This document shows, piece after piece, positions 46,330 through 58,059 of a DNA stretch of 64,000 nucleotides. The notes under the pieces were generated by a model. That model was not told where the DNA came from. It saw nothing but the letters and a program-made list of their open reading frames with translations, and did not search any database. The stretch's first letter is position 1. Each line of letters starts with the position of its first letter. Both the position numbers and the translations under genes were made by a program. Origin of the DNA: Chrysemys picta bellii (taxonomy: Eukaryota > Chordata > Testudines > Emydidae); NCBI RefSeq assembly GCF_011386835.1, contig NC_088800.1, positions 15,276,572-15,340,571 on the forward strand. Reading direction: 5' to 3'.

Positions 46330-47340
46330 GAGAGAGGGGGGAATCTAGTGACTGAGGGAGAGAGTGCCAGGATTCCCCCCCCTCCCTCCGCGATAAAACC
46401 AGCCCTCCCCAGATCAGATCACAGAGGGCAGCAGTGGAGGCCTGGCAGGTGAGGCGGAGGAGGAAGGGCTGGCTAAGATGCCATGCTCCGTCCCAGCACC
46501 TCTGCCAGTGCTGCTCCCTCCTCACGTCTCCGCATTGGTCTGCGCGGTGCGCTCCTTGCCCGGGCATATCCCCAGCGGAGCCAGCTCTGCTCTGGTTTTT
46601 CAGGGCCTTTGCCATTCCCTGGGGGCCGGTTCACAGCGGTGAGGGGAGGACGAGGGCACGTGCTATCCTGTCACGGTGCCACCTCCCCGGTTTGGGATCT
46701 TTCAGGGCTCGCAAGTAGCAACGGGGGCCGAGACTCAGAGGGACAGGGGGGCGCAGCGGGGACTGCCCCGGGCTCCGCGCAACGCTGGAGACAGAGTAAA
46801 ACCCGGCATTTCTCCATAACCGTCCGTACATCGCCCTCTAGAGGCCCGAAGGGAGCTGACCCGGGAGGGCGAACAGACCCCCTTCGCCCACTCCCCAGCA
46901 AGGGCCGCCGCGATGGGCCCAGAGAGCCAGGGCCGGCCGGGGCGCTGGCTGAGCGCACAGGCGAGGCTGGTTCTAGGCCCCGCATCCAAGGGCGAGCAGA
47001 CAAGCCCGGCTGGAGGAGGGGCTCTGCGCGCCTGCCCTGGAGCCGCTTGGCCGGGCGAGTTGGCGTTGCTGGGAGCTACCAGCGAGTCCCACGGGCACGG
47101 GCAGGGGACGGTGGGGAGCCCTGCAGGAGAGCCGCGTGGCTGTGGCTCCGGCTCCAGCTGGCCCCGATCCTGGGAAAGCAGCGCCCGTCGGAGCTCATCT
47201 TACATCCCCGTCCAGAGCGCGCCAGCAGCGTGCGATCGGCAAGACCCGGCCTAGGTGCTCTGCGCCCCCCGACCTCCCCAGGTACTCGGCACGGGATTGC
47301 GCCCGCGCGGGTGCCAGGGAGCTGGGGTCACAAAGCAGGA
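46330..47340. promoter_or_regulatory. Strong CpG-rich block
   Basis: The densest CpG in the window, especially 46880-47300 (GGCCGCCGCGATGGGCCC, GGCCGGCCGGGGCGCTGGC, GCCCGCGCGGGTGCC). A 307-codon open frame runs through it on the plus strand, but its Arg/Pro/Ser/Gly-rich product has no recognisable domain, and frames in other phases are open as well. I read it as a CpG island. A lncRNA or first-exon promoter is possible. Confidence 0.55.
46831..46846 (-). promoter_or_regulatory. CTCF-like motif, reverse orientation
   Basis: TCGCCCTCTAGAGGCC matches the reverse form of the vertebrate CTCF core (GCGCCCTCTAGTGG) with few changes. It sits in the strongest CpG block. Its orientation faces the motif at 27.94 kb. 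Confidence 0.45.
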
Positions 47341-48027
47341 ACCAGCCGGGCTAGCAAATCCCAACACGCGCAAGACAATTGCAGAGGAGTCAGGCGCTCT
47401 CCATGACACCCTCGGTCTGGGCTAGTCACTATTGCGTTAGCCAGGACTCCCCCGACGAGGGAGCTTGTAGCTGGAGGGGTGATCGAGGCAAAAGCAAAGA
47501 CACCAGCTGAAGACTCCCCCCTCCCGGCAATGAAATAGTTCCCTAGGGCGCCCCATAGGTCCGTTGGCAGAACCACACGCGTGGTAACAAGCAGGCAAAA
47601 GAACAGTGTAGGGGAACCAAACTCAACGGCCAGATTCACCCGTGGTTTGCCGGGCTGTAATGTGCAAAGAAGGGCATTGCGGGCTGAATCCCTTGTATTG
47701 GCCTGCAGTTACACTCTTTTAGCAGTCCAGTGTAAACCGCTACAGGTCCTTATCCTTTGCAGTTCAGACTCGTTTCAGGCTTGGAAAAGCGGGGGTTTCT
47801 CGTCCCTGTTTCATATTTCTTGCAGGCGCTTCTGGGAGACGTGACTAACCTACAGACCCAAAGGGTCATCACAGACCACCACAGTCACCACCAACTAGGG
47901 AGGCGTTCATGATGTTACAAAACCAGGCCCACAAGGCACCCTCCTGGGCAATCGGAGTTCAGGGGCTAAGGATCGGTGCGGGAGACTGACCTCCCCTCTG
48001 AGCCCTAGAAGGGGGTCATTTCTAGGT

Positions 48028-48160
48028 CCCAATCCTGCAAACATTTACCTCCGTGTTCAGCTTTACCTAACCCACTACTCCCGTTAAAGTCAAACGGACT
48101 AGGCACGAGAATAAAGCCAAGCACGTGAACCAGTGGGTGCTTGCAGGATCCGGGCCCAAA
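48028..48160. repeat. Palindromic short repeat (MITE-like)
   Basis: Starts CCCAATCCTGCAAACATTTA and ends GTGCTTGCAGGATCCGGGCC, which is its inverted counterpart, with diverged arms and central GTTAAAGTCAAACGG. Matches a common turtle repeat (GCAGGATC...CATTGAAGTCAATGG type) and is related to copies at 3.5-4.8 and 49.95 kb. Confidence 0.55.
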
Positions 48161-48164
48161 TGCG

Positions 48165-48780
48165 CCGCGTAGCACATTGATAGGGGTGGAGGGAGCTTGC
48201 GGGGTCCCATCTGCTCTGAACTGGGAACTCCAGGACTCTCCTTCTGGCTCTTTTCCCCGATGCTCCTTCTGCGCCTTCGTTTTACACGAGGCAACCCCAG
48301 GGCTCCAGAGAAGGCCTCCTCTCCGGGGTCCTTTCAAACCTGGCTCCTGCCCGGTCGGGAGAACTGCAGGGACAGCCCTGCGCGGACCAGCTCTCAGCGA
48401 AATGGGGGGATCCGTTGGATAGCAGAGGGCTTGGGCCCCAGCGTTGCGGGCTTGCAAGGTAACGTGCGGGGGTCACCTTCCAGCTCACGGGGAAGGAAAC
48501 TAGGCGGAGACAGGTTTCTGCCCCGTTATAGGGATGGCGCTCAGCCATCAACGGTGATGGGTGACCTCGGGGCATCTCTGACTGTAGCACCAGGGGAATC
48601 TGCAGGTGAGCAACGATCAGATGGAGGCGGAGGAGGAGCGAGCTTTAGATACCCAAACCGGACAACCCCGCAAGGGGTAACGCACTGTGAGCGTGACCCC
48701 GGCCACTACACAACACACCATCCCCCGGGTGTCGAATCCCCCCTTGCCAGCATTGCAGGAGCGCTCCCTTACTTCGCGAC
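48165..48780. promoter_or_regulatory. CpG-containing GC-rich block
   Basis: Continues the GC-rich texture of the 46-47 kb island (GCGCCGCGTAGCACATTG, CTGCGCGGACCAGC). A 198-codon frame crosses it without a domain. Confidence 0.35.
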
Positions 48781-49559
48781 CCATTTGCCCTAACGTCCTA
48801 GAGATTGGGGCCCAGAGTCCAACCTCCCCGCTGCACCCTCACACCTGCGCCCTGTGGTTTACAGAACAGCAGGCGTCTGCTGCTAAACCCAGTCTGAAAA
48901 GCAGGGAAACCATCTAAGGGTGGGGGGTGGGGAGAGCGAGCGAGCGCTGGGCAAAGATTTCAGAAGCATCAAATAAAAAGATGCGAAAATGTGGGGAAAG
49001 TGGTTTTGGGATAATTAGCCTTCTTGATGTGGTTGGAGAGCTATCTAATCCAGAGGAGCCTAGAGGCATCATTACCGAGACAATATTTCAGGAAATCCAA
49101 TTCATTGGAGCAAAAATATGACATTCATTTTGCTGGTTATGTTATTACAAATATCCTTCAAAGACGACATTTCATGAGCTCACTGTCTCACTTTCCTCCC
49201 CCTAGTTAAAAAAAAAAAATACCGACCAGCCGACACCCTATCTACCTGTCAGTGTGGAAAGAAGTCACACCTCTGCGGACTGCTGACCAAAAAGACGGCA
49301 CCCCAAATCAAACGACAGAAAAGCATGAAGGGGGAAACCCCATATTACTAGCATCCCCCTACCATGCAAAGGCCCGATGAGATTTACAGCCCGCTGCAGT
49401 GGGATAAATTGGGCGATAGAAGCGATCTCGGCCATGTCAAATCTCTCTATATTTTTTAAACACTCAGAAGAAGAAGAAAAAACCCAAATCACAATTTGAA
49501 ATCTGCGGTTGAGGGGAGGGGAAGGTAAATTAATGTCACCCAAGCTTTAATATTAAGCA

Positions 49560-49725
49560 AGGTACAGCTTGGATGTGTGTTGGCTGCCATGTCAATATCA
49601 TTTTTGTATCATCACCATTTAATTTCTCATATTCTAATGTGTTGCGTGCCCCGAAAATGTAGAAATGGAAACCCTCTTCTCATCTTAACAATGTCATCTC
49701 TCGCGGTTTGAGGCATGTTATGATT
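49560..49725. promoter_or_regulatory. Candidate conserved noncoding element
   Basis: AT-rich, repeat-free text with GCCATGTCAATATCATTTTT, CACCATTTAATTTCTC and GTTGCGTGCCCC, directly before a (TA)n tract. Enhancer-like by texture only. Confidence 0.25.
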
Positions 49726-49729
49726 TTAG

Positions 49730-49731
<2 letters not shown>

Positions 49732-49770
<39 letters not shown>
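49732..49770. repeat. (AT)n microsatellite
   Basis: A perfect TA/AT alternation of about 39 bases. Self-complementary, so it can extrude as a cruciform. Confidence 0.97.
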
Positions 49771-49771
<1 letters not shown>

Positions 49772-49947
49772 TTATATTCTAGAGAAATAAGCTAGAACAC
49801 CTGCGATGCAGGATGCATTGGCACACACAAGCTCCGTGCAGGGAACTAAAGCCAGCTAGATGAAAAAAATATCCCCTTCCATGCCCCAAATCTCTATTCA
49901 AATGCCGTCATGTTAACCATTGAACACTTGAACTTGCATCTTTTGTG

Positions 49948-50040
49948 TGTGCAATCCTCACGCACACTAATATTTCTGTTTAAATCAATGGGACTAATCA
50001 CTCCAGCGAGGATTACTTCACACAAGTGAGGATGGCAGGA
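49948..50040. repeat. Short inverted-repeat element, CAATGGGACTA form
   Basis: GTGCAATCCTCACGCACAC, AAATCAATGGGACTAATCAC and CACACAAGTGAGGATGGCAGG form an imperfect palindrome resembling the element at 48.03 kb. Confidence 0.45.
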
Positions 50041-50182
50041 GCAGGCGAATGCGTCCTATTTTCTTTAATACGTGCAATGATTTTTTCCCTGTCCACCAAC
50101 ATTTGACAAATCACTGAGTCACTGGACAAAAATCTCTCTCTTCCGTTCGACATCCTTACGCCGTCTTGTGTTTCTTCTCTGG

Positions 50183-50218
50183 TTGTGTGTGTGTGTGTGT
50201 GTGTGCGTGTGCGTGTGT
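50183..50218. repeat. (GT)n microsatellite
   Basis: A GT run with two GC interruptions near its end. Confidence 0.93.
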
Positions 50219-50499
50219 TTGTTTTTGTTATTGGAGCGAGTCTAGGAGTGCTGTTCTCTGATCTGAAAGCAGGGAGGGATCAAGCTGCTGTTGTAGATTA
50301 TGGAGGAATAACATTTCGAGACGCTTCCAGAAGTTTGACAGGCGCTAACCACTCCGAATGAAATAAACACACAGCGGACAATACACGTTAATCGAGCTGG
50401 TGGGTAAAACTCCCAATTCAGCAATTGCAGCCTCGCTGCAGAGTCTATATCCATTTCGAAATGACAAACCATTAACCGGTAAAATAAGAAATTAGCTCC

Positions 50500-53150
50500 C
50501 ATTCCCTTGAGGGGAAGGGGCATCTTACATGTGAGTTGAAAATATTCGCTCCAACCCACTTTCACTTATGGCTTCCAGGTGCTGCAAGTGGGGGACTCTC
50601 CTTTGACTTTCGCGCATTTTGGCCACCTCGCAGTTCCTGGCTATTGATTCCTTCGAGGAAGGAACTGGGAGGAGGACCACGAGGGGCTCACAGCACCGAG
50701 GGGCTGCAGCTTTGGGATACCCCAGTCCCTGACTTCCGCCCTCACGTTTATTCTCATCCAAGTGCAGACCGGGTCCGGAATGAAACCTTCAACATCCAAA
50801 CTGCTGATGGGACCTTAGTGATTCGGTTATTTAAATGTCAGGGATAACACCCCAGAAAGCTGAACGGCAAATGACTCCCTGGCCACTCAGCGTGGCAGTG
50901 TTCTTAAATCCCCTTGATTTCTAAAGATTGAAACCCTGTTGTTTTAGAGTCTCCCTGGGCATTTGGTTCCCAACGGCCTTAAAAGTGGGCAGGAAATCCT
51001 CTTAGATTTTTGTTTTAGCAGCCACGCAGTGAATATTATATATTCAACGGTGGGTTTAAAGCATTGGGTGTGCGGCAGCATTAGGAGTGAATCCGGATCG
51101 CTGTTCAGGGCAGGTAGAGAGATCAAGTTGCCCTTAAAGGAGGAACAGGGAGGGACTCACTCCAAACAAGCCAGCCCACCCTCACCCCTGCACGGGGCTC
51201 CCTGCCGCATGCGAGCGAGAACATTTCCTCCTGTACTGTTGGTATCCGTCTCTTGGCACTCTGGAGTTGCAGGCTCCAAAGACATTTCAGAGCCAGATCG
51301 TACTAATCCAATGGCGCAGACGGGCATGACTTGTGTGTAATAAAGTAGACGACCCTAGAGCACACACTGAGCATACACACCCCGCAGAAATCTGACTGTG
51401 CTCCCCTCGAATTCGCTTCATACGCAACCAGGTCAATTTGACAGTCCAGGGGGAGTTTCCAAAGGGGTAAAATGAAGGAAACTCGAGGATCACCTTGGAG
51501 AAGCCCCCGTTAAAACGCAAGTCGCTGCTGCTGGGAAGTCCCTGCAGGTTAAAGAGCTCAGCCCTGCCCTCCTTTCATCAGGCAAAACTCCTACAGAAAT
51601 CAGCTAGGGCACCTGTTCATTTCGCCTGCCCCTCTTCCACCTGGTCAGATTTCTCTGCTAGTGAGTCAGACCTTGCACCTCTGACTCGGGGAAGTGCTAC
51701 GGGCTCCACTGGGACATCTGGACAGTGCATGATCGAGCCCATTGTCCCATCTCTTTCCAGTCCTCTGGAGTGACCCCCGCTCTGTGAGCAGAAAGAGGAA
51801 AGGAAAACGCACAGAGCGATGCGAAAAAACTGGGCTGCCCCTTTCCCCCCCTCATTCTCACTTCGACACAGCGAAGAGCCAGGAAAATACCGGGAGCTTC
51901 ACTACAGGCTGTTTGGTGCTTCGTGCTGTGTGTACAGAGAACGAGAAGGGGAGAAAACGATGAGAGTTTCTCACCCACCATTCCTCCAATGCAGGAATTA
52001 TTAGGGTGTCTCTGTGTACCCAGGAAATGGAGGGGGGTTGAATTCTTTGAAATGGCACGCAAAATATGTGCTTACAAAATACTGATAAGTGCAGAGATAT
52101 ATTGTGCATGATAGATTTAAAAGAATGCAGCCGAATAATCTCTGGAATGTAAACTACCTCGTTTTGTATTCGTTAATGAGAGATGAGGTGTGTGCGCATT
52201 TTTGTATGTTATGGTAAAAAGAATTCACCTGCATATGCCTTGGAAAGTGAGTCGCAGAATACGGTATGTGCCAGGGTTTTGTGTCCGTGTACACTATCAT
52301 ATACATACTACATAACGGAGTATGTACACACAGACACAGGGCCCCAGCAAACCAAGAAATCTGGAGTTTACTTTCCATGGGATAGTCAGTTGAATTATTT
52401 GTAACAGATGCAAAAATACACACACGCGTGCGTATATATATATATGTATGTGTCCGTGTGTGTGACAGTGTACACACGAACACCAACAAATACCAGTGTG
52501 TGTGGCTTACTTCTCACGAGCTATTCGGCTGAATTCTTTTTAACCCATCATGCAAAATAGATAGAATTCAGCAATTCCCTATAATCCGAATTCCTCGCTA
52601 ATTGCACCTCGCCAACTTTATATCTGTCTATTAATACAGAGCCCCCACTTCGCCTCCCGACCGGCTGCGGGAGTGTGGACACGGTGCGCCCGGAGTCTCA
52701 CCAGAAGACAACCTATTGGCGTTGTTCTGTTTCAAAAGGGCCATAGCTGGGGTTTTACTCGCGTTTTATTTAGTCAGAGGCTGCTGATGTTTGGCGTTCA
52801 CACCAACACATCGTCATGCAGGCACTGTGACTATCTGAAGCCACTGGCTGGCAGTGGCACTTACTACCGAGGGCAAGGCTGGCCAGAAGGCCGCACTGTT
52901 CCAGCTGTAGATAAGGGAGCGGGCACTGACGGTTTATGATCAGATCGTGGCCAAGGCTTTGCTGATCCCGGCTCTCCCAACTGCTATAATATAACTTTCA
53001 GATTCAACTCTGAGTCTGGGTGTTTTGTTTAATTAAACTCGATGTCAGCTTTAATTTTCTGCATGGACGGGCAGCCCTGCCTTTATCGAAATTAGCATGT
53101 TGTTTATATATGTCATTGCACTTTGTATAGACTGGAGCTTACATGGGGCT
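50500..53150. other. Noncoding stretch, no gene recognised
   Basis: Mixed composition with small GT-rich and TATA-rich runs near 52420-52465. Frames up to 125 codons show no domain on either strand. Confidence 0.4.
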
Positions 53151-53179
53151 CGGGGAGGTTATTTCCAAGTGTGGCCCCG

Positions 53180-54450
53180 GCATACCCGGACGCGGGGCGG
53201 CCCATTTGTCTAGGTAGCTTCAGTCGCGAAGGCTCCTTCCCCGAGCCGTGCTGGGGCCGGGACGCACTTGGGTCCCTAATAAAAGCTCCGTTCCATGCAG
53301 GAGTCCTGCAGCCATGGTGCCCCGTGGGCAGAGGCGAGGGGGCTCTGCAGGGGGCTGGGGTGAGCTGGCCGTTGCGATGCTATTTCAGTGGGAAGGTCCA
53401 AAAGGTGAAGAGGAAGTTTTGGTGCTTGCAGAGGCGGGTTAAATGGCCACGTGTGTGGGGAAGGCGCTTTTAAAACGGATCAAAGCCGAATTTCAGGCTC
53501 TGAGTTGAGGTACTCCAGCCTCTGGCATCCCGCGGACAGAGCAGCGTGTTTCCCGGGCTAGCAGAGGAGCCGGTGACAACGCAGCATCTACAGCACCAGC
53601 GCCAGCCCTCCCCAGACACGTCCAGCCTTGCCCGCTCTCCCCCTGCCAACTCTTGCCCGGGATCTGACCCTCACTCTCCAGGGAGAGTCTCCATCAGCGC
53701 TGGGCAAACAGCCCCGCGACGCCTACAAAAGGGCGCGCGCCCCGGGCTGCGAGTGCACACACGTGTGAGAGACGGGGGAACCAGCCTGCTCTCCAGGTCG
53801 GTGTCTCCAGTCCTGGCTGTACCTGGGCGCGAGAGAGGCTACAGAGCTTGGCATGCGAGAGAGCCTTGAGCGAGTGGGGCAGGAACCTCGCCCTACCGAC
53901 GTGTCCCAGGGCTCGTGTCTCCGGGGGCGTGTCCGCGCGTGTAGACATGCACGGCGCGGTGCGTGTGTGCGCCCTGTATCTGTGCAGGCTGGCGGATAAA
54001 CACGCCCCTGGCTGACTGTGTCACTGCAGGAGCTACCTTAGCAGGTGAATGTTGTGTGGGCAGGACCCGGGAGAGGCGGCAGAAAGCGGCAGCGCTGGCC
54101 GCTCCTGTAAGGCGTACAAAGGAGCCGGGTTTACACGGTGGATTAGCTAAAGCCGATCCCTGCCGTCCGCCCTCCAAAGCTTCCCCCTTTTGTGGTTTGA
54201 AGGTCAAAATCCGCGACGCGTTTTATCACCCTGCTGGGGGGCAAGGCCTGCTGCAGGGAGCCCAGTGACTCCTGCTAACGAGTGTCAGGACCTTCCCCCG
54301 CCCCCTTCCCTGCCTTTCCCAGCCTGGGTTTTGCGGTAGCGTTTGGCACCAGGGCAGGCGGCTCTTGAGAGAGCCTCCCTGGTCACCGAGCGAGCTCCTG
54401 GCGCAACTCTGCGGCTGGGGTACGGAGAGACTCCTGCTGCCAGTCGCTCC
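53180..54450. promoter_or_regulatory. CpG-rich block
   Basis: CpG-dense at 53170-53290, 53700-54000 and 54090-54220 (GGGCGCGCGCCCCGGGCTGC). Island-like. It ends where the hAT transposon begins, so the transposon marks an abrupt composition change. Confidence 0.45.
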
Positions 54451-54470
54451 CGCCTGGAGTTCACTGGGTC

Positions 54471-57400
54471 CTGGGCAGGCCTTGCCCACAACATTTTGGC
54501 ACCTGAGGTGGGGAGCTCAAATGATGCCCCCATACCCCCTCACTTGGGCCAAAACTTTGAAAGGTTTCAATTCTGCCTTCTTCCTGTTCTACTCCTCTCA
54601 TGGTACTGCTCTGCTACCCAATAAAGGAGAACTAACAACTTAAAATGCCTTGTTCAAAAATTTTAAGTAACACTTAACTTTCAAATGCCTGAACAGCAAA
54701 TGTAACTTTTCTTGTCTGCATAGTAAACACCGGCATTTTTATCTGTTTGAATAATCAAAGTGGTGCTTTCCGGGCCTTCTTGGTTGCAAAGATTTGAACT
54801 GCTTCCTGAAGGTCCACAGTCTGGGACAGCTCATGCTCTACTGAGATGGTTGCAAGGCCGCCCAGCCTCTCCTGTGTCATTGTGGAGTGTAGATGTGTTT
54901 TTATTAACTTCAGCTTGGAGAAGTTGCGTTCTTCACTGGCAACTGTTACAGGAAGCCTTAGAAATATGCACAGAGGAACAAAAGCATTTAGAAAGAGGGT
55001 GTTCGTCTTATTTGTGCACATATTTTCCAGAACAGCCTTTGGAGTTGATCCTGCTGAAATGTATCTTGAAAGGGTTTTCAGTTCATCACCTAAAATCACT
55101 CGCATCAATATTGTGCATGTCATCATGTGTCAACACTGTCTCTAGTGCCCTGCATTGCTGGTGTAGGTCTTCTTCAGGTATACTGAGGAGTTTTGGAATA
55201 TCATACAACATCCCAAATATACTGCTGTGTTCCTTGAGCTGCATGAAATGTTCTTCAACTGACTATTGCACAATCTAGCACCTGGTTAAAGAATTCAACT
55301 TTGAATTGTTGTTTGAAGTCTCTTATGGGATTATCCCATGCCTCGTAATCAAAATGTCTTCTTCTTCAGTGACTCTTGTATTCTTGAATGGGTGGGAAAA
55401 TAGCTTCAGTGTGAAGTTCCTCTACCAACTTCTGTGCATGCCTCAGAACATTTTTAAATCCCTCATCTGACCAGTAAGACTGTAGGTATCACTTTGCTTT
55501 ATCCAGTTATTCCATTGCTCCAGATATATCAAGGTCAACACTTTGGAGTCTCTTGCTTACAACATTTATTTCAAACAGTATGTCATGCCACAACACTAAG
55601 CCACACAGAAATTTGAAGTTATGTATGTTTCTGGTGATTCCATTTCCCTCTGCCACTGTTCTCCCATGAACAGTTCCTGTCATAGCATTATCCTCCATAA
55701 TGGCAACTATGGCATCATCTATCCTCCCAATTTGGTGTTTGACAAGCTTTATCGCCTCCACTCGACTTTCCCATCATGTGGCACTCAGTGGTTTCAGTGT
55801 CAGAGAAGATGTTCCCAGATGTTGCTTCAAAATTTGCCATCGATGAGTTGATGCAGAGAAAAATACAGAGATGCTTTGAATTACATTAAAAAATGCAGTA
55901 GCCTCCCTAGAAGCTGATGCTGCACCACTGACTACCAAGTTCAATGAATGAGAACTGCATGGGACAAAAAAAGCTCAAGGGTTTAACTCTCAGATCCGTG
56001 TCTGCACTCTTCTGTTCTTTCCTCTCATGTTGGCACCATTATTGTAGCCCTGACCTCTCATGTCAGCTATCACAATTCCCGTATCTTCCAGCTTTTTAGG
56101 AAGCATATTTGTCATACCAGATCCTGTAGTATCATCAATGTCAATAAATTCTAGAAAATGCTCTCTGACCGTCACCATTGCAGGGACATTTTCACTAGGT
56201 TCCGTTGTTGTTACAAAACACACCATTAAAGTCATTTGTCCCGTATGGCTGATGTCAGGTGTGCAGTCCAGAATAACAGAGTAATATCTTGCTGATTTCA
56301 GATCTGCCACAATCTTCTGTTTGACTTTTGTTGCCAGTAACTGTATGATCTCATTTTGAATTGTTTTTCCAAGGCAGTGGTGTGTGTACATTTCTTGGGT
56401 GGTGACTCTTCTTAGATGCTTCTGGAGTACAGCATCAAACTCAGCCATCAGCTCCACAATTTTAAGGAAGTTTCCAATGTTTAGCACATACAGCTGATCT
56501 GAAGTGCCACACAGTGCTAGGTTTTGGGTAGCAAGCATTCTCACAATGGCAATGAGCCTTTTCAGAACATTTTGCCAGTAAAGAGACTCTGATGCAATCT
56601 TCTCTCGATGCTGGTCATCTATGGTGAGCTTTAACCTTAGTCTCATCTGAAGCTCTTTCCACCTATGGAATGCTCTCTGATGATTTGCTGCCTTCTCATG
56701 GCATGCCAGATTTCTCCAGTCCTTTGTTCCCGTAGAACTCAATGTGGCTGGAACATTAGACTGGAAGAGTTTGCAACAAAAACATGATGTAGCATTCTGG
56801 GTTTTTGAGTACATAAGCCATGGCCTCTCCACTTTGTCACCATTGAGGATTTCATGCCAGTAATGTGTTGGATGGAAACTTATATTTTCATTGTCTTTGG
56901 GGAACATGACGTTTTTCACTTGCTGTGGCCCATGCAGTACAAGGAAGTCCCTCAGGCTACTGCTCAATTGGGTCCATAGTCCTGGATCATCTAGACATAA
57001 GGAACTAAACTCAGCAGCAGCTGTTTCTTGTGCCTCCACCACACTCTTCTCTGATCTACACGTTTCTTCAGGAATCTGCATGGTTACATCCATTTGAGAT
57101 GGAGATATGGATGCTGCAGTAGCTGCCAGGTCACCTGCACTCTGACTAACTGGAAGATCAGGCATCTCCTCACCACTCACATCCTCACTGGGGCCGGAAG
57201 GCTCACCGTGAACATTTGTGTCTATGTATCTCAGGAGAGCTCCTTCCTGCTTAGATAGAAAAGCTTCCTTTGCTTTCTTTCTTTTTCTGAATGCTGCCCC
57301 AGAGGGGCGTTTTCTTCTTTCACTCATGACTGCTGTTCTGTGCCAGCTAGAGTGGCTCTCAACACTCAATTGAAGGGGACAAATAAGCAGGCTGGTAGCA

Positions 57401-57757
57401 GGGCCTGAGTGAAGGAAGATATCAGGGAAGCAGCAGGAAACAGGAAGCTCCCTGAGAAGCTGGTGTTAATCAGTCCAGGCTCCTGGGGGTGCTAGAGAGG
57501 TACATAAGAGGCTCCTCCTCCTCTCTCTCCCTGCTGCTCCTGCTGCTTTCTGTTATTCCCTCTCCCCTTTTCTCCTGCCTGCCTGTTATGTCTCTTGTGC
57601 CCTCCTTCCTCCACCATCTCTGTGCATCTAGAGCAGAGAGAATACATATGCCCCAGCAACAGACACAATGTTCTACACTCTGGGTCCTAGTGGCGCCCCC
57701 CAGAGTCTGGCACCTGAGGCGGCCACCTCAGTTTGCCTCATGGTAAGGCCAGCCCTG
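54471..57757 (-). mobile_element. hAT DNA transposon, degenerate autonomous-type copy
   Basis: The left end CTGGGCAGGCCTTGCC (plus strand) and the right end, read on the minus strand, CAGGGCTGGCCTTACC match at 13 of 16 bases as terminal inverted repeats. Both ends also share GGCACCTGAGG just inside. The 3.3 kb between them encodes a hAT transposase on the minus strand. I see no convincing 8-base target duplication (ACTGGGTC left, GTTCTGGG right), so the insertion is old or a boundary is slightly off. Confidence 0.75.
54755..57369 (-). pseudogene. hAT transposase of the ZMYM1-like (TTF finger / DUF4371) clade, broken
   Basis: The longest real coding relic in the window. The N-terminal open part (57369 down to 55990) is 459 residues. 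It has a Lys/Arg-rich segment (16-33), a TTF-type zinc finger near 186-240 with SCFCCK (196-199) and H224/H230, then the DUF4371 half of the hAT catalytic fold. The first catalytic Asp is in VILDCTPD (D368). The second motif reads GQGYNNGANM, so the expected Asp at about 443 is Asn. A stop follows RVQTRI. Further pieces with stops continue to 55130. The hAT C-terminal dimerisation part is open at 55126-54755 with VASEERNFSKLKLIK. Such transposases cut and paste DNA and have been domesticated as ZMYM/ZBED genes; TIRs, stops and the lost Asp make this a dead element. Confidence 0.85.
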
Positions 57758-57769
57758 GTTCTGGGGTTC

Positions 57770-58050
57770 CCTCTGGGGTTCATGCCCTTCCCCTGCTCTG
57801 CTCACCCCATCTCCGCCCCTCCCCTTGCTCTGCTCACCCCCAATTCCCCATCTCTGCTCACCCCATCTCTGTCTCTTCCCCTGCTCGCCCCCATCTCCAC
57901 CTCTTCCTCTGCTCATCCCCTATCTCCACCCCTCCCCCTGCTCACCCCACCCCCCATCTCCACCCCTCTCCCTCCTCTGCTCACCCCCCATCTTTGCCCC
58001 TCCCCTGCTCTGCTCACCCCCATCTCTGCCCCTCCCTTGCTTGGCTCTCA
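57770..58050. repeat. C-rich minisatellite, CTGCTCACCCCCATCTCTGC-type unit
   Basis: About ten imperfect copies, roughly 25-35 bases each, of text like TCTGCTCACCCCCATCT with CCCCTCCCC spacers. One strand is almost free of G. Pro/Ser/Leu-rich frames here are translations of the repeat. It abuts the right end of the hAT element and is followed by a G16 run at 58076-58091. Confidence 0.85.
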
Positions 58051-58059
58051 GAGTACCGC

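Noticed and set aside
46483..47406. 307-codon open frame on the plus strand in the strongest CpG block
   Set aside because: The composition is extreme (Arg, Pro, Gly, Ser), there is no recognisable domain, and frames in other phases and on the minus strand are open over the same bases. In such GC-rich DNA stops are rare by chance.
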